DNA from: Nocardioides marmoribigeumensis
GTDB taxonomy: Bacteria; Actinomycetota; Actinomycetes; Propionibacteriales; Nocardioidaceae
Reading direction: 5' to 3'
NCBI RefSeq assembly: GCF_031458325.1
Contig: NZ_JAVDYG010000001.1
Span: 2,852,001-2,916,000, forward strand
DNA length: 64,000 nucleotides
The translations under genes were made by a program, and so were the position numbers. Positions 8,167 to 18,315 of this stretch are shown in pieces; position 1 is the first letter of the stretch; every line of letters starts with the position of its first letter. The notes under the pieces were generated by a model that had not been told where the DNA came from, did not search any database, and saw only the letters and a program-made list of their open reading frames with translations.

Positions 8167-9513
8167 ATGTCGAACACCCGTCCCGGAGGCCCCGGGCTAC
8201 CGCAGGTCCGCCGCCTCGCCACCGCGGTGCCGGGTCCCGCCTCGGACGCCTGGGCGGCTCGCAAGGACGCCGCGGTGCCGAGGGGCGTCGGCACGACCCT
8301 GCCCGCCTACGTCAGCGCCGCGGGCGGTGGCGTGCTCACCGACGTCGACGGCAACTCGCTCATCGACTTCGGCTCCGGCATCGCGGTCACCACGGTGGGC
8401 AACAGCGCCCCGCGGGTCGTCGAGGCCGTCCGGGAGCAGCTCGAGCTGTTCACCCACACCTGCTTCATGGTCACGCCGTACGACGGCTACGTGCAGGTGG
8501 CGGAGGCGCTCAACGCACTGACCCCGGGTGAGCACGACAAGCGGACCGCCTTGTTCAACACCGGCGCCGAGGCCGTGGAGAACGCGGTGAAGATCGCTCG
8601 TGCCCACACCCGTCGCCAGGCGGTCGTGGCCTTCGAGCACGGCTACCACGGCCGCACCAACCTGACGATGGCCCTGACCGCCAAGTCCATGCCCTACAAG
8701 AGCGGCTTCGGCCCGTTCGCGCCCGAGGTCTACCGAGCCCCGCTCTCCTACCCCTTCCGCGACGGCGGGCTCGACGGTGCGACGGCCGCCGCGCACGCGA
8801 TCGACGTCATCGAGAAGCAGGTCGGCGCCGAGAACCTCGCGGCGCTCGTCATCGAGCCGATCCAAGGGGAGGGCGGCTTCATCGTCCCGGCCCCCGGCTT
8901 CCTCCCCGCGCTCGCCGAGTGGTCACGCGCCCACGGCGTGGTCTTCGTCGCCGACGAGGTGCAGAGCGGCTTCGCGCGCACGGGCCGCATGTTCGCGTGC
9001 GAGCACGAGGGCGTCGTGCCCGACCTCATCGTCACCGCCAAGGGCATCGCCGGCGGACTCCCGCTCGCCGCGGTCACCGGCCGGGCCGAGATCATGGATG
9101 CCCCGCACGTGGGCGGCCTGGGCGGCACGTACGGCGGCAACCCGCTGGCCTGCGCGGCCGCGCTCGCCGTCATCGAGACGATCGAGGAGGAGCGGCTCCT
9201 CGACCGCGCCCTCGAGATCGGCAAGACGATGACCGAGCGGCTCACCTCGCTCAAGGAGCGCGACGGACGCGTGGGCGAGGTCCGAGGTCGCGGCGCGATG
9301 ATCGCCGTCGAGCTCGTCCGCGAAGGCTCCCTCGAGCCGGACGCGCAGCTGGCCAAGAACGTGGCCGCGGCCGCCCATGCCCAAGGTCTCGTCGTCCTGA
9401 CCTGCGGCACCTACGGCAACGTGTTGCGGTTTCTACCGCCGCTCAGCATCCCGGACGCGCTGCTGCACGAGGGGCTCGACATCCTTGACGCGGTCTTCGC
9501 CAAGCTCCGGTGA
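8167..9513 (+). CDS. gabT: 4-aminobutyrate--2-oxoglutarate transaminase (or 5-aminovalerate transaminase)
   Basis: A 448-residue class III PLP aminotransferase. The PLP lysine is near residue 292 in VTAKGIAGGLPLAA, preceded by VFVADEVQSGFARTG (the Asp that contacts the PLP ring nitrogen). The N-terminal ALFNTGAEAVENAVKIAR loop and the 'GGTYGGNPLAC' region are typical of GabT. ATG at 8167 follows 'gaaaggacgacc', a fair ribosome site, after a 42-base gap. It closes the operon: it feeds the semialdehyde dehydrogenases upstream. GabT enzymes often also accept 5-aminovalerate, which would tie in the glutaryl-CoA genes. The gene ends intact just before an integrase remnant. Confidence 0.92.
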   Translation: MSNTRPGGPGLPQVRRLATAVPGPASDAWAARKDAAVPRGVGTTLPAYVSAAGGGVLTDVDGNSLIDFGSGIAVTTVGNSAPRVVEAVREQLELFTHTCFMVTPYDGYVQVAEALNALTPGEHDKRTALFNTGAEAVENAVKIARAHTRRQAVVAFEHGYHGRTNLTMALTAKSMPYKSGFGPFAPEVYRAPLSYPFRDGGLDGATAAAHAIDVIEKQVGAENLAALVIEPIQGEGGFIVPAPGFLPALAEWSRAHGVVFVADEVQSGFARTGRMFACEHEGVVPDLIVTAKGIAGGLPLAAVTGRAEIMDAPHVGGLGGTYGGNPLACAAALAVIETIEEERLLDRALEIGKTMTERLTSLKERDGRVGEVRGRGAMIAVELVREGSLEPDAQLAKNVAAAAHAQGLVVLTCGTYGNVLRFLPPLSIPDALLHEGLDILDAVFAKLR

Positions 9514-9529
9514 CCACGACGGCGGATCG

Positions 9530-9958
9530 TTGCGCCCACTGGGAGTGCTGATCGAGTTCCAGCCCGGGGCAGTCCTGCTGACCATCCGTCGCTCGAAGAC
9601 CGACCAGCACGCCGAGGGTCGGGTCGTCGCCGTCGTCCACGGCCAGCACGCGGCCACCGACCCGATCGCCGCCCTCGACGCTTGGCTCCGCCACCGAGGT
9701 ACCGAGCCCGGGCGAATGTTCACCAGCCTGCGCAGCGGGTCGGTCACCAGAGAACCGATCTCCGGGGAGGCCATCTCGATCGTGTTGCGCAAACGCGCTC
9801 GCGGCGCCGGGCACGCCACCAGCGCCGCCGTCGCCGGCGTCGCCCTGGACCGGATCGCCGCCCAGACCCGCCACAAACGGCTCTCCACCCTCATCGAGCG
9901 CTACATCCGCCCAGCCCAGGCCATGGAGCACACCTCCAGCCGCGACCTCGGACTATGA
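9530..9958 (+). pseudogene. Tyrosine recombinase (phage integrase family) remnant
   Basis: An open stretch with strong likeness to the catalytic half of actinobacterial tyrosine recombinases: VLLTIRRSKTDQ, DPIAALDAWLRHRG, PISGEAISIVLRKRA, then GVALDRIAAQTRHK and ERYIRPAQAMEHTSSRDLGL, which contains the catalytic Tyr. Two things are missing. The whole N-terminal half is gone: homology begins abruptly just after gabT. The 'GHSLRAG' block with the HxxR catalytic residues is also lost, since the sequence runs ARGAGHATSAAVAG, as if about 15-20 residues were deleted. It cannot be an active recombinase. It marks an old integration or recombination event next to the poly-G run. Confidence 0.85.
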
Positions 9959-9960
9959 GA

Positions 9961-9997
<37 letters not shown>

Positions 9998-10065
9998 CCA
10001 AGCCGGGGCAGCCGCCGCGTCCTAGTACAGCTGATATGTAGCGGCTTCCTGTCAAGAGGCAGGGT

Positions 10066-10101
10066 GAGGCGCCCGTCCCCGAACGTGGGGGCGGGCGCCT
10101 C
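10066..10101. terminator. Strong hairpin, possible bidirectional terminator
   Basis: Arms 10066-10080 and 10087-10101 pair over 15 bp with one G-U wobble around a 6-base loop (GAACGT). There is no U-tract after it on the + strand. It lies 70 bases after the poly-G run in DNA without a clear gene, so it may be the terminator of a lost gene. Confidence 0.5.
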
Positions 10102-10124
10102 TGGCTTCGTCGCTGCTGTCGGTG

Positions 10125-10202
10125 GTGAGCGTGTCGACCCGACGGATCTACCTGGAACCATCCGGCGACGGCTATCTGATCAGCGGCGACGAGATCCGCT
10201 GA
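10125..10202 (+). CDS. Small open reading frame, 25 residues, uncertain
   Basis: GTG at 10125 (or 10131) to TGA at 10200-10202 encodes a short peptide ending IYLEPSGDGYLISGDEIR. Its composition is protein-like rather than the Arg/Pro/Ala-rich nonsense of wrong frames here, so it may be a tiny gene or the tail of a lost one. No good ribosome site is seen. The rest of 9997-10357 holds only the hairpin at 10066-10101 and no gene I can support. Confidence 0.25.
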   Translation: MSVSTRRIYLEPSGDGYLISGDEIR

Positions 10203-10357
10203 CCCCGCTCAGGTCCGCAGGGTCGCCGAGTCGGACGTCGTCTCCAGGTCCTCGCTGCGGGCCTGATGGTCTCGACAGGAGCGGGTTACTGTGGGAGAAC
10301 GGCCGCGGATTCCAGGCATGCAGTCTGTGACGCGCAAATCGTGAGGCGGCGGTCCTG

Positions 10358-12252
<1,895 letters not shown>

Positions 12253-12272
12253 CAACCACGGCCCCACCCCGA

Positions 12273-12292
12273 TTGACTGGTGAGTCAGTCAT
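12273..12292 (+). promoter_or_regulatory. Probable TetR operator, copy 1
   Basis: TTGACTGGTGAGTCAGTCAT, containing the inverted repeat TGACT-GGTG-AGTCA, abuts the AGGAGG ribosome site of the TetR gene. It matches 17 of 20 bases of the inverted site at 13041-13060. A regulator bound here would block its own expression. Confidence 0.75.
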
Positions 12293-12308
12293 AGGAGGCG
12301 GGGGTCGC

Positions 12309-12905
12309 ATGCCACGGGTGAGTGTCGAGGCCGAGCGGAAGCACGAGATCCTGAGCGCCGCGTGCGAGGTGGTCTCCGAGGTCGGCTTCAAGTCGCTGCG
12401 GGTCTCCGACGTGGCGAAGCGCGCCGGGATCAGCACCGGCTCGGTGCACTACTACTTCGACACCAAGCGCGACCTCATGCACGCGGCCTTCGAGTGGAAC
12501 TTCGAGCGGTCGATCGAGCGGCGGCGCGAGCTGCTGGAGAGTCCCGAGCCGCCGGCGCGACGACTCCGCGCGTTCATCGACTCCTACCTGCCGGCGGACC
12601 CGACCACGGTCGCCGCCTGGCACGTGTGGGCGGAGCTGTGGGTCGAGGCTCTGCATGATCCTGACCTGCAGGAACTGAACGAACGGGTCTATGGCGAGTG
12701 GCGGCGCACGGTCGCGGCCATCATCCGCGACGGCCAGGACCAGGGCCACTTCGGAGCGGGTGACCCGGTGCACCTGGCCAACGGTCTGGTCGGCATGATC
12801 GACGGGCTGAGCCTGCAGGTGCTCATGCGGTCGAAGTCGATGACCGTGGCACGGATGCGCGAGGTCTGCGAGCTGTTCGTGGAGCTGGTCACCCACCCGC
12901 GGTGA
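12309..12905 (+). CDS. TetR family transcriptional regulator
   Basis: A 198-residue TetR-type repressor. The N-terminal helix-turn-helix spans about residues 10-57 (AACEVVSEVGFKSLRVSDVA then AGISTGSVHYYFDTKRDLM). The rest is an all-helical ligand and dimer domain with many Trp/Leu. ATG at 12309 follows AGGAGG at 12293-12298. The gene is flanked by the decayed thi genes and by a strong terminator, so it is a single transcript. The shared operator in its own leader and before potD (13041-13060) makes it the likely local repressor of the polyamine-type transport and catabolic operon. The inducer is unknown; a substrate or acyl-CoA intermediate of that operon is the natural guess. Confidence 0.92.
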   Translation: MPRVSVEAERKHEILSAACEVVSEVGFKSLRVSDVAKRAGISTGSVHYYFDTKRDLMHAAFEWNFERSIERRRELLESPEPPARRLRAFIDSYLPADPTTVAAWHVWAELWVEALHDPDLQELNERVYGEWRRTVAAIIRDGQDQGHFGAGDPVHLANGLVGMIDGLSLQVLMRSKSMTVARMREVCELFVELVTHPR

Positions 12906-12931
12906 GACGCGCGGACGTCGCCAGCGCACGT

Positions 12932-12972
12932 CGACGAGGGGCCGGTGGAGTGACTCCACCGGCCCCTCGTCG
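12932..12972. terminator. Perfect 19-bp hairpin terminator
   Basis: Arms 12932-12950 and 12954-12972 are perfectly complementary over 19 bp with a 3-base TGA loop. It lies 27 bases after the TetR stop and well before potD, so it separates the regulator transcript from the large operon. There is no U-tract, which is common for actinobacterial terminators. Confidence 0.8.
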
Positions 12973-13040
12973 CGTCCCTGCAAGTTTTCCGCGCGGGGCT
13001 CTTGACACTCACCGTGACGGGGCTCACGCTAGGGGCATTC

Positions 13041-13060
13041 ATAACTGACGCACCAATCAA
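13041..13060 (-). promoter_or_regulatory. Probable TetR operator, copy 2, upstream of potD
   Basis: The minus strand reads TTGATTGGTGCGTCAGTTAT, differing from the site at 12273-12292 at three of 20 positions. It sits 21 bases before the potD ATG and about 35 bases after a TTGACA hexamer (13002-13007). I do not see a convincing -10 element. Confidence 0.72.
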
Positions 13061-13081
13061 CTTTGAAAGGTCGGGTGCCAG

Positions 13082-14140
13082 ATGACGCGGGTTCTCACTG
13101 CCGGAGTCGCCCTCACGAGCATGCTCGCCCTCGCCGCGTGCGGTGCCGCGAGCACGGGCGCCACCAGCGACGGCGGCGGCGGCGAGATGACCGTGGTCAT
13201 GTGGGGTGGCGAGGACCAGAAGACCAACGTCAAGGCGGCCATCGCCCCGTGGGCCGAGCAGAACGACGTCACCGTCAAGCAGGACTCCCCGAGCGACTAC
13301 GCGAAGATCCGCGCCCAGGTCGAGTCGGGCAAGGTCAGCTGGGACGTCGTGGAGGTGGAGCCCAACTTCGCCTACACCGCGTGCAAGAAGGGGTGGGCCG
13401 AGAAGCTCGACCTCGACAAGATCGACACCGACCGGCTCAAGCCGGAGATGGTCACCGACTGCGCCATCCCGGTCCTGGAGTACGCCTTCACCATCGGCTA
13501 CAACACCGAGTCCTTCCCCGACGACCACCCCACCACGTGGGCAGAGTTCTTCGACACCAAGAAGTTCCCTGGCAAGCGCGGCTTCTGGAAGTACGCCACG
13601 GGTGCCATGTTCGAGGCCGCGCTGCTCGCCGACGGCGTCGCCCCCGACGAGCTCTACCCCCTCGACATCGACCGGGCCTTCAAGAAGCTCGACACCATCA
13701 AGGACTCGATCGTCTTCTACGAGACCGGTGAGCAGCAGCAGCAGCTCGTCGCCAGCGGCGAGGCACCGCTGGTGCAGGCGTGGAACGGCCGCATCTACTC
13801 CGCGGCGAAGGAGGGCCAGCCGGTCGCCAACGAGTGGGGAGAGCACCTGCTGTCCTACGACCAGCTGATCATCCCCAAGGGCTCGAGGAACGCCGACACC
13901 GTGCAGAAGTGGGCCGCCTGGTTCGTCGAGCACCCGGAGGCACAGGCCGGCTACAGCAACGCCACGGCGTACAGCCCGGTGACCAAGGAGGCGCTGGAGC
14001 TGATCGACGACGACGTGCTGCCGTTCCTGCCCAGCGCGCCCGAGAACGTCGGCAAGCAGGCCGCGATCATCGACTACTCCTACTGGGCCAAGCACTACGA
14101 CGAGGTCTCCGAGCGGCTCAACGAGTGGGCCGCACAGTGA
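13082..14140 (+). CDS. potD: Polyamine-type ABC transporter substrate-binding lipoprotein
   Basis: A 352-residue extracellular binding protein of the PotD/PotF type. The N terminus is a lipoprotein signal peptide with lipobox LAAC (Cys near residue 20), so it is tethered to the outer face of the membrane. The body has the opening strand MTVVMWGGEDQKTNV, DYAKIRAQVESGKVSWDVVEV and GFWKYATGAMFEAALLADG, typical of spermidine/putrescine binding proteins. It heads a potD-potB-potC-potA set and a long catabolic operon. Given the downstream arginine-type enzymes, the ligand may be a guanidino compound or basic amino acid rather than a polyamine; this is inference. Confidence 0.9.
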   Translation: MTRVLTAGVALTSMLALAACGAASTGATSDGGGGEMTVVMWGGEDQKTNVKAAIAPWAEQNDVTVKQDSPSDYAKIRAQVESGKVSWDVVEVEPNFAYTACKKGWAEKLDLDKIDTDRLKPEMVTDCAIPVLEYAFTIGYNTESFPDDHPTTWAEFFDTKKFPGKRGFWKYATGAMFEAALLADGVAPDELYPLDIDRAFKKLDTIKDSIVFYETGEQQQQLVASGEAPLVQAWNGRIYSAAKEGQPVANEWGEHLLSYDQLIIPKGSRNADTVQKWAAWFVEHPEAQAGYSNATAYSPVTKEALELIDDDVLPFLPSAPENVGKQAAIIDYSYWAKHYDEVSERLNEWAAQ

Positions 14141-15069
14141 GCGTGACCGCCACCTCCCTCCGGCGGCAGGGCCAGACGCCGCCGGAGCCGGAGGTCCAGC
14201 ACCCCGGACCTGGCCGGGTGGCGCGCGTGCGTGCCGCCGTCCTCCCCGATCGGTGGGGGTGGCTGATGGCGCCGCTGCTGGTCTTCCTGCTGCTGGTGTT
14301 CGTGGCGCCCCTCGCCACGATCCTGGCCCGCAGCTTCACCGACCCCGGCGTCGGTCTGCAGAACTACCGGGCGTTCTTCGACTCCTCGGTCTATGCAGAC
14401 GTCCTGCTCAACACCTTCCGCATCTCCGGGCTCGTCACGCTGATCACCCTGCTGCTCGGCTTCCCCTACGCCTACCTGATGACGCTGGCGACGCCCTTCT
14501 GGCGCGGCGCGATGCTCGTCGCGGTGCTGATCCCCTTCTGGACCAGCCTGCTGGTCCGCACCTTCGCGTGGGTGCTGATGCTCAACAACACCGGCGTGGT
14601 CAACGAGTTCCTGCTCTCGATCGGGGTCATCGACGAGCCGCTGACGTTGATCCGCAACCAGACCGGGGTGGTCATCGGCATGGTGCAGGTGATGCTCCCG
14701 TACGCCGTGCTTCCCCTCTACGCGACCATGCGGGGGGTCGACCGGCGCCTGGTCCAGGCGGCCGAGGGACTCGGTGCGCGACCGATCTTCGCGTTCTGGC
14801 GGGTCTACGCACCCCTGACCGCGCCGGGCGTGGTCGCGGCCGCGCTCCTGGTGTTCATCTCCTCGATCGGCTTCTACGTCACGCCGGCCCTGCTCGGCGG
14901 CCCCAAGGACGTGATGATCGGCGAGCTCATCGTCCAGCAGCTCTCCGCCGTCCTGCGCTGGGGCTTCGCCTCCGCGCTCGCCGTGATCCTCCTGGTGGTC
15001 ACCGCCCTGCTCCTGCTGCTCGTCTCCCGCGTCGTCAACATCGGCAAGTTCCTCGGAGGTGACCGATGA
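14137..15069 (+). CDS. potB: Polyamine-type ABC transporter permease
   Basis: A 310-residue inner-membrane permease with about six transmembrane segments. The EAA loop that contacts the ATPase is EGLGARPIFAFWRVYAPLT (near residue 210). WTSLLVRTFAWVLMLNNTGVVN is typical of PotB. GTG at 14137 overlaps the potD stop (GTGA); the frame is open further upstream but only inside potD. A 40-residue hydrophilic N-terminal stretch precedes the first membrane segment. Confidence 0.9.
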   Translation: MSVTATSLRRQGQTPPEPEVQHPGPGRVARVRAAVLPDRWGWLMAPLLVFLLLVFVAPLATILARSFTDPGVGLQNYRAFFDSSVYADVLLNTFRISGLVTLITLLLGFPYAYLMTLATPFWRGAMLVAVLIPFWTSLLVRTFAWVLMLNNTGVVNEFLLSIGVIDEPLTLIRNQTGVVIGMVQVMLPYAVLPLYATMRGVDRRLVQAAEGLGARPIFAFWRVYAPLTAPGVVAAALLVFISSIGFYVTPALLGGPKDVMIGELIVQQLSAVLRWGFASALAVILLVVTALLLLLVSRVVNIGKFLGGDR

Positions 15070-15887
15070 CCACCAGCAGGCTCCTGGGCCGCTCCGGACT
15101 CGTCGTCCTGGCCGTCCTCACCGCCGTCTACCTCGTCGCGCCCGTGTTCGTGGTGGTGCCGACGTCCTTCAACGACAGCTCGTTCCTCGAGTTCCCGCCC
15201 AAGCAGCTCTCGCTGCGGTGGTACGAGTCGTTCTTCACCGATCCGGCGTGGGTCAACAGCGCGCTGAACTCGCTCCAGATCGGCCTGTGGGTGACGGTGC
15301 TGGCCGCCGTGCTCGGCACGGCCGCCGCTCTCGCCGTCGTCCGGGGGCGCTACCCGCTCCGCGCCGCCGTCAGCGCGCTCCTCGTGGCCCCGATCCTGGT
15401 GCCCTACGTGATCCTCGGGCTCGCGGTCTACGCGGTCTTCCTCCAGCTCGGACTGACCCAGACCATCCTCGGCTTCGTGCTGGTGCACACCGCGCTGGCC
15501 GTCCCGTTCGTCGTCATCAACGTCAGCTCGGCACTGGTGAGCTTCGACGATCGCCTGGAGATGGCCGCGATGAGCCTGGGAGCCAACCGGTTCTCGACGT
15601 TCGTGCGGGTGACCCTGCCCAACATCCTCCCCAGTGTCGCCGCGGGTGCGCTCTTCGCCTTCATCACCTCGTTCGACGAGGTCGTCACGAGCATCTTCCT
15701 GGCGGGTCCCGACGTCAGCACGTTGCCGGTGCAGATGTGGAGCGGGGTGCGGGTCCAGATCGACCCGACCGTCGCCGCCGTCAGCACGATGCTCCTGCTG
15801 ATCACCCTCGCCCTGTTCGCCACCGCCGGCCTGGTGCGGGCGCTCGGGACCCGGCGCGCGCAGAAGGCGCTCGCCGCGGACGCCTGA
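15066..15887 (+). CDS. potC: Polyamine-type ABC transporter permease, second subunit
   Basis: A 273-residue permease with six predicted membrane helices and the EAA loop MAAMSLGANRFSTFVRVTLP. SFNDSSFLEFPPKQLSLRWY after the first helix is the usual PotC extracellular segment. ATG overlaps the potB stop (ATGA), so the two permease subunits are translationally coupled and probably form a heterodimer in the membrane. Confidence 0.9.
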   Translation: MTTSRLLGRSGLVVLAVLTAVYLVAPVFVVVPTSFNDSSFLEFPPKQLSLRWYESFFTDPAWVNSALNSLQIGLWVTVLAAVLGTAAALAVVRGRYPLRAAVSALLVAPILVPYVILGLAVYAVFLQLGLTQTILGFVLVHTALAVPFVVINVSSALVSFDDRLEMAAMSLGANRFSTFVRVTLPNILPSVAAGALFAFITSFDEVVTSIFLAGPDVSTLPVQMWSGVRVQIDPTVAAVSTMLLLITLALFATAGLVRALGTRRAQKALAADA

Positions 15888-15935
15888 GCCGCCCCGCCCC
15901 CGACTCTTCCGCCACCACACGAAACGGACCCGACC

Positions 15936-17111
<1,176 letters not shown>

Positions 17112-17145
17112 CCACCCTCACCCCAGACCCAGAAGGACTCTCACC

Positions 17146-18315
17146 ATGACGCACCAGATCCGCGACGGCATCGAGCTCTCCGAGGAGCAGCGCGAGTTCG
17201 TCGCCCTTGCTCGCGACTTCGCGCTCAACGAGATCCGCCCGCGAGCCCGGGAGGTGGACGAGGCCGACGTCGAGAGCCCGCTGGAGCTGTGGCACAAGGC
17301 GGCCGGGATCGGGCTGGGTGCCTACATGCTCCCCGCGGAGTACGGCGGCGGGGGCGTCACCGACCTGGTCACGCAGTGCCTGGTGCAGCAGGAGCTCTGC
17401 TACGGCGACGTCGGGATCGGCAACTTCCTCACCTCCAGCGCCTTCTTCGCCGGCCCGCTGGAGGCGATGGGCACCGAGGATCAGAAGAAGAGCTGGCTCA
17501 CGCCGCTGACCTCGGCGACCCCGCCGATCACCGCCCTCGCCGTGACCGAGCCGGGCGTCGGCTCGGACTCCGCCGCGCTGCAGACCCGCGCCACCCGCGA
17601 CGGGGAGGACTACGTGCTCAACGGCCAGAAGACGTGGATCTCCAACGCGCCGTACGCCCAGTGGATCATCGTCTTCGCGACCGTCGACGCGAGCCTGCGC
17701 GCCAAGGGCGTGACCGCCTTCCTCGTCGAGCGCGACATGGCCGGCGTCACGATCGGACAGCCGATGCGCAAGATGGGCCAGCGCGGCATCGTCAACGCCG
17801 AGGTCTTCCTGGACAACGTCCGGGTGCCGGCCAGCCACCGCATCGGCGAGGAGGGCAAGGCGTTCTACGGGCTGATGCGCACCTTCGACGCCTCGCGCAT
17901 CCTCATCGGGGCCGGCGCCACCGGGCTGTCCCGCGCGGCGCTCGACGCGACCGTGGCCTACGCGCAGCAGCGCACCCAGTTCGGCAAGCCGATCATCGAG
18001 CACCAGGCCGTGGCGTTCAGGATCGCCGACATGGCGGCCCGCACCGACGTCTCGCACCTGGTGACCATGCGCGCGGCGCGCCTCTACGACCAGCGTGAGT
18101 TCGTGGCACGGGAGTCCGCGGTCGCCAAGCTCGTCGCCTCCGAGAACACCACCTGGGTCACCAACGCCGCGCTCCAGACGCACGGCGGCTGGGGCTACAG
18201 CCGCGAGTACCTCGTGGAGAAGTGGGTCCGTGACGCCAAGCTCGAGGAGCTCGAGGAAGGCACCAGCGACATCCAGCGCCTGATCATCTCCCGCGCCGTG
18301 GGCTCGTCGCGATGA
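17146..18315 (+). CDS. Acyl-CoA dehydrogenase
   Basis: A 389-residue flavoprotein. It shows TALAVTEPGVGSDSAAL (FAD loop), GQKTWISNAPYAQW, AYAQQRTQFGKPIIEHQAV and the C-terminal catalytic Glu in LEEGTSDIQRLIISR, all typical of short/medium-chain acyl-CoA dehydrogenases. It would introduce a 2,3 double bond into an acyl-CoA in the cytoplasm. It overlaps the next gene, an ADP-forming acyl-CoA synthetase, in ATGA, so activation and first oxidation of one acid are probably coupled. It is not the glutaryl-CoA type seen at 6077. Confidence 0.9.
   Translation: MTHQIRDGIELSEEQREFVALARDFALNEIRPRAREVDEADVESPLELWHKAAGIGLGAYMLPAEYGGGGVTDLVTQCLVQQELCYGDVGIGNFLTSSAFFAGPLEAMGTEDQKKSWLTPLTSATPPITALAVTEPGVGSDSAALQTRATRDGEDYVLNGQKTWISNAPYAQWIIVFATVDASLRAKGVTAFLVERDMAGVTIGQPMRKMGQRGIVNAEVFLDNVRVPASHRIGEEGKAFYGLMRTFDASRILIGAGATGLSRAALDATVAYAQQRTQFGKPIIEHQAVAFRIADMAARTDVSHLVTMRAARLYDQREFVARESAVAKLVASENTTWVTNAALQTHGGWGYSREYLVEKWVRDAKLEELEEGTSDIQRLIISRAVGSSR

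Noticed and set aside
12973-13081. Possible guanidine riboswitch before the pot operon
   Set aside because: Suggested by the arginine-type enzymes, but I see no conserved motif; the TetR-like operator explains the region better.
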